A stretch of 64,000 nucleotides of DNA from an uncultured Gellertiella sp. (GTDB lineage: Bacteria > Pseudomonadota > Alphaproteobacteria > Rhizobiales > Rhizobiaceae). This document shows positions 8,468 through 17,881 of the stretch, one piece after another; the first letter of the stretch is position 1, and the number at the start of each line of letters is the position of its first letter. The translations under genes and the position numbers were made by a program. Below the pieces are notes generated by a model, which was given only the letters and a program-made list of their open reading frames with translations, had not been told where the DNA came from and did not search any database. Location: positions 92,249-156,248 of the forward strand of contig NZ_OY735138.1 in the NCBI RefSeq assembly GCF_963457605.1, in the 5' to 3' direction.

Positions 8468-9571
8468 ATGATGACGCAGGCACCGGCAATGGACATATTC
8501 TGGCACGATGACGTGTTGTTTCACGATACGGGATACGGCTTCTTCGAAGCGCCGGAAAACCCGCTTCTATCGGTCCAGGTTGTCCATCCGGAGAGCGCGG
8601 ACCGTATTCGCAACATGAAGTCCGCGCTACAGCGCGGACCCATCGCCTCCAGCCTGTGCTGGCATAAAGGTGCGCATGCGACGGAGGCGGACATTCTCCG
8701 TTTCCACGACGAGGCCCATGTGACGGAGATAAAGCGTGCCGCCCATGAGGGTCGGCGGTTTTCATCAACGACAGTGCTGCGGCCTGGCGCCTGGCCGGGA
8801 CTGCTGGCGGCGGCAGGCACGACGCTCGAAGCGGGTCGCCACGTCCGCAATACCGGGACGCCAGCCTTCGCTCTTGTGCGCCCGCCCGGCCATCATGCCG
8901 GCCGTGCGATGGCGGACGGCTACTGCTTTTTCAACCATGTCGGCATCGCGGCGGAAGATGCGCGGGCGAATGGCATCGGTCGGGTGGCGATCATCGACTG
9001 GGATGTCCACCATGGCAACGGCACGCAATCCGGTTTTTACCACCGCGCCGATGTCCTGACGGTGTCGATGCACATGGACCACGGCGCATGGGGGCCGACC
9101 CATCCTGAAACCGGCGGTATCGAAGAACGCGGGGCCGGGGCAGGCCTCGGCCTCAACCTCAATCTGCCTTTGCCGATGGGATCGACGGACGCGACATATC
9201 TCGGTGCCTTTGACGAGATCGTCGCCCCGAAAATACGGGGTTTCAGGCCAGACCTGCTGATTGTCGCGCATGGCGTCGATGCCGGGCAGTTCGATCCCAA
9301 TGGCAGGCAACTGGTCACGATGTCCGGCTTCCATGCGCTGGCGTCGCGCGCCCGCGCCCTTGCCGACGAACTTTGCGCGGGACGGCTGCTGATCGTGCAG
9401 GAGGGGGGATATAATCCCGCCTATGCAGCTTTTTGCGTGCATTCGGCACTCGAAGGTTTTGCCGGCCTGCCGGAAAGCCTGAAGGATCCGCTCGGCTATA
9501 TGCCGCAAGACCGGGAACGGGCCGAACGGGACGTCGCAGCGCTGAAGGCCAGCATGGTCGACAGACTCTAG
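8468..9571 (+). CDS. Class II histone-deacetylase-fold amidohydrolase (acetylpolyamine deacetylase-like)
   Basis: A zinc deacetylase of about 367 residues. Catalytic His142-His143 lie in RPPGHHAGR; zinc ligands Asp179 and His181 lie in DWDVHHGNGT; the third ligand is Asp271 in AHGVDAGQFDP; and QEGGYNPAYAAF matches the usual Gly-Gly-Tyr segment. Bacterial relatives remove acetyl groups from acetylated polyamines or similar amines. It directly follows the M24 gene (start 6 nt after that stop, GAGAGAG upstream), suggesting the two act on successive amide bonds of one compound. Its stop TAG (9569-9571) is the left end of an intergenic element, and the preceding GACAGACTC matches the same element's terminal repeat. 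Confidence 0.88.
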   Translation: MMTQAPAMDIFWHDDVLFHDTGYGFFEAPENPLLSVQVVHPESADRIRNMKSALQRGPIASSLCWHKGAHATEADILRFHDEAHVTEIKRAAHEGRRFSSTTVLRPGAWPGLLAAAGTTLEAGRHVRNTGTPAFALVRPPGHHAGRAMADGYCFFNHVGIAAEDARANGIGRVAIIDWDVHHGNGTQSGFYHRADVLTVSMHMDHGAWGPTHPETGGIEERGAGAGLGLNLNLPLPMGSTDATYLGAFDEIVAPKIRGFRPDLLIVAHGVDAGQFDPNGRQLVTMSGFHALASRARALADELCAGRLLIVQEGGYNPAYAAFCVHSALEGFAGLPESLKDPLGYMPQDRERAERDVAALKASMVDRL

Positions 9572-9728
9572 AGTCTGTCAGGTTCAAATTGAACCAGCCA
9601 GACTCTGGCTCCCCTTGTTGTCGTTTGTCTTTTCGCTCAAACAAGTTTGAGCGCTCAAACAAGTTTGAGCGGGAAAACCGGATTCCACACGCAAAACGTC
9701 GTTTGCGTGTTTTCCCTGACAAACTCTA
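9569..9728 (-). repeat. Mosaic intergenic element copy 2 (160 bp: core + both modules)
   Basis: Reverse orientation: palindrome end first (TAGAGTCTGTCAGG), then two 18-bp CTCAAACAAGTTTGAGCG units, the 21-bp GCAAAACGTCGTTTGC module, and the other end CCCTGACAAACTC-TA. The length equals copy 1 exactly. Confidence 0.92.
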
Positions 9729-9793
9729 TGACAGCCGCGACCGCGACCTGAATTTCCCCTGGTCTTCCGAATACCGGCAACAGGGGAGGGGGG

Positions 9794-10282
9794 TCACGGC
9801 TGCCTGGCCACGCCCGCCCAGGGCTCGAACCGGGCGGCAAGGTCGGAGGGATCAACGGCTGCCCCCGCCGCATCGACCAGCGCCACCCGCAGGGGAACAC
9901 CAGTCGATTTTTGCAGCAGGGTCATCGGGGCCCTGCGGCCCTTGCCGACCCATTGATCCGACCATTGCCGCATCGCAAGGAAGGGCAGCCGCAACGCCTC
10001 GCCCATCTCGGTCAACCGATATTCGGGCCGGGCGCGGCTGCCTTCCAGCTTGTAATCCCGCCGCTGCATCAGACCGGCCCCGACCAGCGCCTTCAGACGG
10101 GCAGCGAGCACAGTACGGGGAATGCCGAGTTCGGTGTGGAAATCGTCAAAGCGGGTGAGGCCGAACAGCGCACTGCGCAGGATCAGCAGCGACCAGCGGT
10201 CGCCGAGAAAATCGAAACTTTCGGCGAGCGTGCAGTGGCTGAGATGGATCGGCGATTGCCGCCGCCGCGCTGGGGTGCTCAT
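9794..10282 (-). CDS. HxlR-family transcriptional regulator
   Basis: A winged-helix regulator of 162 residues. The HxlR signature is clear: SHCTLAESFDFLGDRWSLLI near the N-terminus with the conserved Cys17, then RFDDFHTELGIPRTVLAARL and the wing GSRARPEYRLTEMG. The family often senses aldehydes, quinones or oxidants through the N-terminal Cys. It is divergent from the MAPEG gene across a 59-bp gap that contains the related half-sites TATAGCTGGGTT and TATATCTGGGTT, so it probably regulates both directions. The C-terminal 60 residues extend beyond the core fold. Confidence 0.9.
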   Translation of the reverse strand: MSTPARRRQSPIHLSHCTLAESFDFLGDRWSLLILRSALFGLTRFDDFHTELGIPRTVLAARLKALVGAGLMQRRDYKLEGSRARPEYRLTEMGEALRLPFLAMRQWSDQWVGKGRRAPMTLLQKSTGVPLRVALVDAAGAAVDPSDLAARFEPWAGVARQP

Positions 10283-10341
10283 CCTTTGTCTATAGCTGGG
10301 TTGTCAAATCATATCCAGCCCTGTATATCTGGGTTCACAAT

Positions 10342-10827
10342 ATGGACTCAGAAACGCACGCGAGGACCTCCGGCATGCCGTCACCCATCCCGCCCGACAT
10401 CGGGCCAATCCTCTGGCCGACGCTGACGCTCGCCGCCCTGATCTTCGGCGTCCTGTTGCTGCTGATGCGCCAGCGCCTTGCCCATATCGCCCGCACCCGG
10501 CCCGAGCGGGCGGATTTTGCCACGCGGGAGGCGCAGTCACGCTACTTCGCCCCGGTCGCGCGGCCGGCAGACAATCTTGCCAATCTGTTCGAGATGCCGG
10601 TTCTCTATTTCTCGCTGGTTCCCCTCCTGATCCAGCAGGGCGAGGGCCACGGGGTCGAGGTGCTTCTCGCCTGGGCCTATGTCGGCCTCAGGCTCTGCCA
10701 CACGGTGCTCCATATCCGGGGCAACGCCATCCGCAACCGCTTCCGGGCTTTTGTCGCGTCCAATATCGTGCTGCTTGCGATGTGGGTGTGGTTTGCCTTT
10801 ACCGCATGGGAAAAGACCAATGGATAG
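10342..10827 (+). CDS. MAPEG-family membrane protein
   Basis: This 161-residue protein has three or four predicted membrane segments (LWPTLTLAALIFGVLLLLM; MPVLYFSLVPLLI; LLAWAYVGLRLCHTVLHI; FVASNIVLLAMWVWFAF). The stretch ARPADNLANLFEMPVLYF followed by RLCHTVLHIRGN matches the MAPEG family (membrane glutathione transferase/eicosanoid metabolism superfamily). The bacterial role is mostly unproven and may involve glutathione-linked detoxification. It overlaps the next gene by 8 nt and is probably controlled by the divergent HxlR regulator. A second start at Met12 (10375) is possible. Confidence 0.85.
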   Translation: MDSETHARTSGMPSPIPPDIGPILWPTLTLAALIFGVLLLLMRQRLAHIARTRPERADFATREAQSRYFAPVARPADNLANLFEMPVLYFSLVPLLIQQGEGHGVEVLLAWAYVGLRLCHTVLHIRGNAIRNRFRAFVASNIVLLAMWVWFAFTAWEKTNG

Positions 10828-11122
10828 GACAGTGACCGCGCCAACCCATGTGCTCATCATCCACGACATCGAGGATTGGCCGCGCTGGAAGGCGATTTTC
10901 GATGGGGCGGCCCAGATCCGCAAACAGGCGGGCGAGATCGATTTCCAGTTGCTGCGCGACGAGGCGCAGCCCGACAGGATCGTGCATTTCTCCCGCTGGA
11001 CCTCGCATGAAGCCGCGCGCCGCTTTTTCGAATCGCCGGAACTGGTCGAGATCCGCCGGGTGGCCGGCGTGCATGCGCCAACCTTCCTCTATCTCGACCC
11101 GGTCGAGACCGGCACACTTTGA
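10820..11122 (+). CDS. Small dimeric alpha/beta-barrel protein (antibiotic-biosynthesis-monooxygenase-like)
   Basis: About 100 residues starting MDRTVTAPTHVLIIHDIEDW. The pattern of a short strand (HVLIIHDI), DWPRWKAIFDGA, then FQLLRDEAQPDRIVHFSRW and a helix ending in SPELVEIRRVAGV fits the ABM or DUF1330-like dimeric ferredoxin fold. Such proteins oxidise quinol-like compounds or have no known reaction. Its ATG lies inside the end of the MAPEG gene, so the two are translationally coupled. The assignment is by fold pattern only. Confidence 0.62.
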   Translation: MDRTVTAPTHVLIIHDIEDWPRWKAIFDGAAQIRKQAGEIDFQLLRDEAQPDRIVHFSRWTSHEAARRFFESPELVEIRRVAGVHAPTFLYLDPVETGTL

Positions 11123-11193
11123 GGGTCGGCCCTTGAGGCCCGGCCCTGTGTGGGATCATCGGCACCGTCCTGGCAGTGCCGATGATCCCGGCA

Positions 11194-12303
11194 TCAGCTG
11201 GAGGACTTGATCCGGGTCCACATTTCGGTGAGGGCCCGGTCCTGTTCCGCCGTCCATTTCTTCGGCGTCCAGATATGCTTCATGGCGGTCGCGTCGGGAT
11301 AGATGGCGGTGTCGTTGATGATTTCCGGCTTGACGAAGGGATTTGCCGCCTGATTGGCATTGGCATAGCGCGTCGTGTTGGTGCAGTCGGCAATCACCTC
11401 CGGCTGCAGCATATATTCCAGGAACTTGTAGGCATTTTCCTTGTTGGTGGCATCCGAGGGAATGCACAGAACATCGATCCAGGCCGGCGTCCCCGTGTTG
11501 GGAACGTAATAGCCGAGATTGATGTCGACGCCTGCCTCCTTGGCCGATTCCTTGGCGGTCGCATAGTCGCCCGACCAGTCGTTGACGGCGCACAGTTCCT
11601 TGTTGGGAATGGCGTTCAGGTAATTGGAATTGTCGAAGGTGCGGATATATTTGCGGATCGGCTTGAAAGCATCTTCCGCCTTTTTAAAATCTTCCGGCGT
11701 CGGATTGTCCGGGTCGGCACCGACATATTTCATCACCATCAACACGATATCGCCGGGGCTGTCGACGATGGAAATGCCGCAGCTTTCCAGCTTGGCGGCG
11801 TTTTCCGGCTTGAAGATCACGTCCAGCGACGTCAGATCGGCACCCGGCAGCAGCTTGTTGACCATGTCGAGATTGTAGGTGAAGCCCACCGATCCCCAGA
11901 CATAGGGCATGCCATGGTCGTTGTTGGGGTCCCAGTCCTCAAGCAGCGTGAGCACTTTCGGATCGAGATTCTTCCAGCTCGGCAATTTGGTCTTGTCGAT
12001 CTTGTCGAACAGATTGGCCTTGTTGGCGACGGGCAGCGAACCACCGGCCATGTCGACCACGTCATAGCCGGTTTGCCCGGCCAGCATCTTGGCCAGCATT
12101 TCCTCGGCGGAACTGTAGATGTCGTAAGAGACAGCAATGCCCGTCTTGCTCTGGAAGTCCTCCATGGTGTTTTCGCCGAAATATGTGGCCCAGCTGTAGA
12201 GGTTGAGCACGGCGTCATCGGCCCTGGCACGACGCACGAAGGGCGCGGCAAGCGCGACGCCCCCAAGCAGTGTGAGAGCTGATCTCCGGGTGAACTGCGT
12301 CAT
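11194..12303 (-). CDS. PotD-like spermidine/putrescine ABC transporter substrate-binding protein
   Basis: This 369-residue periplasmic binding protein has a twin-arginine-like signal (TRRSALTLLGGVALAAPFV, cleavage near RARA-DD). The mature start LNLYSWATYFGENTMEDF matches PotD/PotF-type binders, and GMPYVWGSVGFTYNLD plus the acidic NDWSGDYATA segment fit polyamine binding. No permease or ATPase gene lies next to it, so it is an orphan here; its partners may be elsewhere on the genome. The upstream gene boundary lies about 105 bp from the IS end fragment at 12418. Confidence 0.88.
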   Translation of the reverse strand: MTQFTRRSALTLLGGVALAAPFVRRARADDAVLNLYSWATYFGENTMEDFQSKTGIAVSYDIYSSAEEMLAKMLAGQTGYDVVDMAGGSLPVANKANLFDKIDKTKLPSWKNLDPKVLTLLEDWDPNNDHGMPYVWGSVGFTYNLDMVNKLLPGADLTSLDVIFKPENAAKLESCGISIVDSPGDIVLMVMKYVGADPDNPTPEDFKKAEDAFKPIRKYIRTFDNSNYLNAIPNKELCAVNDWSGDYATAKESAKEAGVDINLGYYVPNTGTPAWIDVLCIPSDATNKENAYKFLEYMLQPEVIADCTNTTRYANANQAANPFVKPEIINDTAIYPDATAMKHIWTPKKWTAEQDRALTEMWTRIKSSS

Positions 12304-12407
12304 GCAATTACTCCTGTCGTCCTGTGATTTTCGTGGGATGCGCGAGTGCGTGGGTCGCTCATGTATAAAGGATCACCATATATTGGATGACCTGTCAATC
12401 AACATGA

Positions 12408-12417
12408 GCATCGGTGC
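12408..12417. repeat. Left copy of 10-bp direct repeat GCATCGGTGC (target duplication)
   Basis: GCATCGGTGC directly precedes the left IS end (CAGGGCAATCGG at 12418). An identical 10-mer directly follows the right IS end at 23264-23273. Ten base pairs is within the 8-10 bp target-duplication range of ISAs1 elements, and the complete copy in the RTX gene also has a 10-bp duplication. Confidence 0.85.
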
Positions 12418-12567
12418 CAGGGCAATCGGGTGAATGAGCAGGTGACAAATGCCTGAATTGCCGAATCTGTACCTTTTGCATTCTGAGGGAAGGTATGGAC
12501 GATACGGCCCGGCGTTTGAGGAAACGGTTGCTCTTCCGAAACATCTTGCGGAACTGGAAGACCCGCG
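12418..12567 (+). mobile_element. 5' end fragment of an ISAs1-family element
   Basis: About 150 bp align with the first ~169 bp of the complete element at 16629: the same terminal repeat CAGGGCAATCGGGTGAA, then the start of the transposase frame (ATGGACGATACGGC) through GAACTGGAAGACCCGCG. Two small gaps and several substitutions show it is an older, diverged copy. It stops where a palindromic repeat begins at 12568. The matching 3' end lies 10.6 kb away in the same orientation. Confidence 0.9.
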
Positions 12568-12608
12568 CCAGAGTCTGTCAGGTTCAATGTGAACCAGACA
12601 GACTCTGG
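12568..12608. repeat. Solo palindrome of the mosaic element family
   Basis: A 41-bp perfect or near-perfect palindrome with arms CCAGAGTCTGTC and the inner AGGTTCA/TGAACC, identical to the palindromic end of the larger elements but without the rest. It forms the inner boundary of the truncated IS fragment. Confidence 0.85.
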
Positions 12609-13196
12609 TCCGCAATTCCGTGTGGCCATCATGGCTGCCGTCGCGCCATTCCGGACAGGCTGCAGGCGGGGATCTGCCCGGGATAGACCCGCTATCGACG
12701 TGCGGGTGAAAAATGGTCGCCACCCTCCCGATTCCGCCGGGCTTATGGTTGTATATCCCATTGCATCGGCCCTATATTTTCCCGATTACTCAGTAATATA
12801 CAAATATTCATAGGTTCACTTCACGGAATGATGAGCTGAAAGTGAATTTTATGTAAATCTATTTTACTTGAAATAACATCTAACATGGCGCTGTTTTGAA
12901 TTATGATTGCATTCCCGAACTGGCCGGTCTGCCATGACATTGGACATATCTTCCGACCGGGCCTGAGGGAAGCCCGTTTGTTTCCGGAGCCTGCCTGACA
13001 ACGGCGGGCGACAAGGGGCGAAAACGGACAGTCTGATCGAAAATTGAAGCCTTCAGCGGGCCGAAAGCCGCGCCAGGGCGGAGCTTTGCCTGACGTGTAC
13101 CCGTGGGCAAGGACGTAAATTGGGGGTGCCTTGTCCCTTGTCTCTGGAGGGAGACGGGCAGGCGCCAGGTGAATGAAATCCGGGAGGACCACGAAC
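12609..13196. promoter_or_regulatory. Non-coding leader upstream of the RTX gene
   Basis: No gene is seen. 12740-12910 is markedly AT-rich compared with the surroundings and contains several TATAAT-like and TTTACTT-like stretches, so the RTX promoter probably lies here. Just before the RTX start is the ribosome-binding site GGGAGGA (13182-13188), which supports the ATG at 13197 over the in-frame ATG at 13173. Confidence 0.5.
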
Positions 13197-16100
13197 ATGG
13201 CATCATTGGCAGAGCTGCAGGCCGCAGCACAGCAGATTTCCGCGCAATTGTCGCAGTTGCAGGACGGAGGTGCCGCCGCATCCGATATTGCAGAGCGGGC
13301 GCTGCAGTTGCTGAAGGCATTGCCGGAGGGCTTTGACCCGGAAGCCATCTCCAATCTGATCATTTTTGGCGACCCGAGTGCAGACGCGCTCATCCCGGCT
13401 GAGGACTATGGCAAATATGTCGACAAAGAGGCGCCCGCCGGAGCGGAAGATGCCCTGCACCTGATCGAGACCGACCTCTATCTTGACGAGGGGGCTGTCA
13501 GCATATGGGCGGGGTTTGCCTGGGTAAACGAGGCCTTTGCCAAGGATGCCCCCAATTCCAGGCTTGAAACCGCCGCTTACCATCTGACTGAAGTCATTGC
13601 CGCACCCATCAGCATTACGGCGGCTGCGACCGGCATCGCTTCCGCCGTCAATGAGTATGTGCTGGCGGTGGATGCCAACGCCACGGGCGTCGACCTGAGG
13701 TCGGTTCAGACGGCTCTGGCATCCTCGGTTATCGGACTCGGGTCGACGCTGCTTTCAGCTGGACAGCTTGGTGCCGTCCTGGCGCTGGAGGGGGCTGGCC
13801 GCGAGGCCGATGCGCTTGGCATCTATTCCTATGGCCTCGTCGGCAAGGCAGCCGAGGAAATCAGCAATGTCGCAAGGGGCATCGGCGCAGGCATAGCTGT
13901 GTTCAGCGGTGCGCTGACAGTCGGGTCCTATGTGTTGACGACAATTGATTTCGTCGACACGGTGAACAGCTGGGAAGAGGCTGCAAAAAACGGAACACCC
14001 GTTAGCGTCGAGACCAAGGCCTTCGCAGGAACAAGCTTCGCCCTTGCCTCGGTAGGCGCCATTCTTGGCATCGCTTCCATCGTTGCACTGGCAATATTCC
14101 CGCCCGCCGGACTGGTTATCGGACTGATCGCCGCAATTGTCGGAGTGGTGGAGACGATCTTCGATTTCGTTACGGAAATCGTCAGCGGATCTCATGTGAC
14201 GGATGGGCCTGCGATTGCTACGGGGACGGAAGGCAACGATGTGCTGAACGGCTATTCCGGTCTGCAAAACTACAGCGCACTTGGTGGCGACGATACCGTG
14301 AAGCTCCCGAACTTCGTGGTTGGTTACATCACCGGTAACAGCATTGCCACCCTGGGTACCGGGGCGGTGCTGGATGGCGGGGCGGGCAATGACACGCTCG
14401 ATGCACAGAGCATAAATACCTACAGCTACTTCAACAGGGCGGATGTACCCTTTTCGCATTTCAACAGGCCCTATTTCGATCTCCAGGGGGGCCACCTTTA
14501 CGACATTGACTCGGCGGGTGGCTGGCACAGCCTCGCCACGCTGACAAGTTTCGAAAATGTTTACGGCTCCGCCAGGGGTGACCTCTTCAACGGCACCAAC
14601 GGTTCCAACCTGCTTGCCGGCTTTGCAGGCGACGACACCATCAACGCCAATGGTGGCGACGACATTCTTGCTGGCGGGTCCGGCAATGACACGCTGAATG
14701 GCGGCGATGGAAATGACACGGTGAATTACGGACTGGACGGATCGGACAGCGGTCGTGGCTGGTATGTCAATCTGGCGCAGGGCCGGGCCTTCAGCAGTGA
14801 AACCGCGGTTTCCTCGGGCCTTGCAGCCGATTATGCCAGCGGCAAGACCGGCAGTTACAATCCGACGGCCACCACGGAAGACACCCTGGTATCGATCGAG
14901 AATGTTGTGGGCGGCAGCCATGCGGACTACATCATCGGCACGGACGGCAACAATCTCATCGCCGGCGGTGCCGGCAATGATGCGCTTTTCGGCGGTGCCG
15001 GCAATGATGTGCTGAGCGGCGGCAACGGTACCGATGGCATTGATGGCGGTGACGGTATCGACACGCTCGACTATAATCTCGACTCCGGCGACCGGGCCCA
15101 CTCCTGGTATGTCGACCTCGCCCATAATATCGGAGCGGTCTATGCAGCCACCAATCCGACAGGCGATCTCTCGGCACTGACCACGTTTCAGGCTGACTAT
15201 ATCTACAATGTCGAAAACGTCATCGGTTCGGACAACCGTGACTTCCTGCTCGGCGACAGCAAGGACAATGTGCTGGTGGGTGCCGGCGGGGATGACCTGA
15301 TCAAGGGCGGCGACGGCAACGATGTCCTTGCAGGCGGGGCCGGGGCGGATGTGATTGATGGCGGTGCCGGATCCGACACGATCAATTTTGGCCTGGACAG
15401 CGACGACAACAGCTACAGCTGGGTGATCGATCTCATCGCCGGGGTAGCCTACCAGGTAACTGCCAGCGGCTATAACCTCAACGGGCTCGACAGATTTGCC
15501 AATATCGAAAATGTCGTCGGCGGTATCGGCAATGACACGATTTTCGGCTCGGATTCCATAAGCAGCATCCTGTCAGGCGGCGGCGGCTGGGACACGATCC
15601 ATGCCGGGGCCGGAAATGACACGCTGCTCGGCGGCGACGGTAATGACGTGCTGGAAGGCGGCAACGGCAATGATCTCTTGAGTGGTGGCGCTGGTGCCGA
15701 CATTTTTTATGGCGGCCTTGTCTACCGTCCTCAAGACGCGCCACTTGATTCCGATACGGTCAGCTACAGTCTTGATGCAAGTGACAGGAACCGGTCCTGG
15801 TATATCAATCTTGAGCAGGGACGGGCTTTCTCTGCAGTAAACATCGCATCAACCGGGCTGGCTGCCGATCTGGCGAGCGGCGGCACCGGCGGCTATAACC
15901 CGACCAATGCCACCGAAGACACATTCATCAATATCGAAAATGTCGTGGGCGGCGATCTGGATGACTATATTGTCGGCTCGCACAACAATGACGTGCTGGG
16001 CGGTGGCAGCGGCAAGGACGCCCTGTTTGGCGGTGACGGGAATGACACGCTGCTCGGCGGAAGAGATGATGACGTACTGCATGGTGGCGCGGGCAATGAT

Positions 16101-16628
16101 ACATTGGCCGGCGGCTTCGGCAACGACATCCTCGATGGCGGCCAGGGAAGCGATACGGTCAGCTACAAGATTGACAACGATGAATCGATCTACCGGTCAG
16201 TGACTGTCAACCTGCAGACCGGCTGGACCGACATATTCGACGGAGTCACGCAGTTCAACCATGCAGACCAGCTGATCAGCATTGAAAATGTCGTTGCGAC
16301 CAACGGCAACGACACGCTCACCGGCAACGACGCGGCCAATACCTTTATCGCCGGCGACGGCAGTGACACGCTTTTCGGTGCCGGTGGCGATGATCTGCTG
16401 ATCGGCGGGCGCGGCAACGACACCGTCAAGGGCGGCGACGGCGACGACGTCCTCTCCGGCGGGTTTGGCTCCGACGTCCTGAACGGCGAAGGCGGCAACG
16501 ATACCGTGAGCTATCTGGTCGATTCGGACGAGACGATCTACCAATCGATTACCGCCGACCTGCAGACCGGCTGGGTCGACATCTTTGACGGGGTGACGCG
16601 ATTTGTCCATGAAGACCAGCTGATTTCC
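13197..16628 (+). pseudogene. RTX pore-forming toxin-like protein, N-terminal part (interrupted by IS)
   Basis: This is the 5' part of a very large RTX gene. Residues 1-330 are non-repetitive and contain hydrophobic, glycine/alanine-rich helices (around FALASVGAILGIASIVALAI and LVIGLIAAIVGVVETIF), as in RTX cytolysins that insert into membranes. From about residue 345 there are arrays of GGxGxDxUx calcium-binding nonapeptides (GGAGNDTLDA, GGDGNDVLAG and others) separated by IENVVGG-containing spacers. The frame breaks at 16628 where an ISAs1 element enters inside the codons for EDQLIS; the current product would end with IS-encoded residues QGNRVNEEVTNA and lacks the secretion signal. The start is set by GGGAGGA upstream. 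Confidence 0.9.
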
Positions 16629-17881
16629 CAGGGCAATCGGGTGAATGAGGAGGTGACAAACGCCTGATTTGCTGAATCTGTACCTTTCCTCTGATTTGCT
16701 TTTTGGGGGATGGTATGGACGATACGGCAGCGATGTGCCCGGCGTTTGAGGAAACGGTTGTTTTTCTGAAGCATTTTGCGGAACTGGAAGACCCGCGTCA
16801 GCGGGGCAAGGTGGTTTACCCGCTTCAGGAGATTCTGCTGCTATGCCTCACGGCTGTGGTAGCGGGTGCCGAGAGCATCACCGCGATTGCCCTGTTCGGC
16901 GCGAAGAGGCTGGGTTTGCTGCGCCGGTTGGCGGCATTCGAGAATGGAACGCCTGCCCACGACCATCTCGGCGATATTCTGGCCTCGCTCGATGCCGAGC
17001 AATTCCAGCGTTGTTTCACAACCTGGGTCGCAACCGTCGCCGGCATTCCGGAGGGCGTGATCGCCATTGACGGCAAGACGGTGCGCCGCTCGCATAACCG
17101 GTCCAGGGGGATCGCAGCCATTCATATGGTCTCTGCCTTCGCCGCACGCCAGCGCCTGGTGCTGGGTCAGGTCAAGGTGGCCGAGAAGTCCAACGAAATC
17201 GTCGCCATCCCCAAACTGCTGGACATGCTGACAATCGAAGGTGCCATCGTGACCATCGACGCGATCGGCTGCCAGCGCGCGGTCGCGCAGAAGATCGTCG
17301 ACAAGAAAGCCGATTACGTCCTGGCGCTCAAGGGTAACCAGAGCAGCTTGCAAGAGGACGTCAAACTCTTCGTCGCTGAACAAAAGGCGTGCGATTTCAA
17401 GGACACCGTCGTCAGTCGCGACGAAACCGTCGATGCGGATCATGGCCGCATCGAGACCAGAACAACGACCGTGATCCACGACGCTGCATGGCTTCGGGAG
17501 CGGCATGACTGGCCTGCCTTGAAAAGCATCGTCATGATCGACACCATCCGGGAAATCGCCGGGGTCCAAACGAGAGAGACGCGCCTCTACATCACTTCGC
17601 TCAATCTCCCGGCTTGCGCCATCGGTCCGGTCGTCCGGAGCCATTGGACAGTCGAAAACAGCCTGCATTGGGTCATGGATATGACGTTCCGCGACGACGA
17701 ATGCCGCGTGCGAACCGATCACGCCCCCGCCAACTTCACAACCATCAAGCACATGGCCCTGAACCTCATCCGGCGCGGAAAGGGCAAGCTGTCCGTCAAT
17801 CTCGCCCGACACTCCGCAGCCTGGGACGACGACTTCCTCGTCCGCATCATCACCGGATAATGCGTTCACCCGATTCCCCTG
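16629..17881 (+). mobile_element. Complete ISAs1-family insertion sequence (1253 bp)
   Basis: The element runs from CAGGGCAATCGGGTGAA to TTCACCCGATTCCCCTG: 17-bp inverted repeats with one mismatch. It is flanked by the perfect 10-bp direct repeat GCTGATTTCC (16619-16628 and 17882-17891). One transposase gene fills it. Element plus one repeat is 1263 bp, a multiple of three, so exact excision would restore the RTX frame. Confidence 0.95.
16715..17860 (+). CDS. ISAs1-family transposase
   Basis: A 381-residue DDE transposase. The start MDDTAAMCPAFEETVVFL is followed by the N-terminal domain FAELEDPRQRGKVVYPLQEI typical of ISAs1 (H-repeat-like) proteins. The catalytic triad is visible: Asp in AIDGKTVRRSH, Asp in VTIDAIGCQ, and Glu in the C-terminal HWTVENSLHWVMDM segment. 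The gene looks intact, so it could move this element and, in trans, the related end fragments at 12418 and 23149. Confidence 0.95.
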   Translation: MDDTAAMCPAFEETVVFLKHFAELEDPRQRGKVVYPLQEILLLCLTAVVAGAESITAIALFGAKRLGLLRRLAAFENGTPAHDHLGDILASLDAEQFQRCFTTWVATVAGIPEGVIAIDGKTVRRSHNRSRGIAAIHMVSAFAARQRLVLGQVKVAEKSNEIVAIPKLLDMLTIEGAIVTIDAIGCQRAVAQKIVDKKADYVLALKGNQSSLQEDVKLFVAEQKACDFKDTVVSRDETVDADHGRIETRTTTVIHDAAWLRERHDWPALKSIVMIDTIREIAGVQTRETRLYITSLNLPACAIGPVVRSHWTVENSLHWVMDMTFRDDECRVRTDHAPANFTTIKHMALNLIRRGKGKLSVNLARHSAAWDDDFLVRIITG

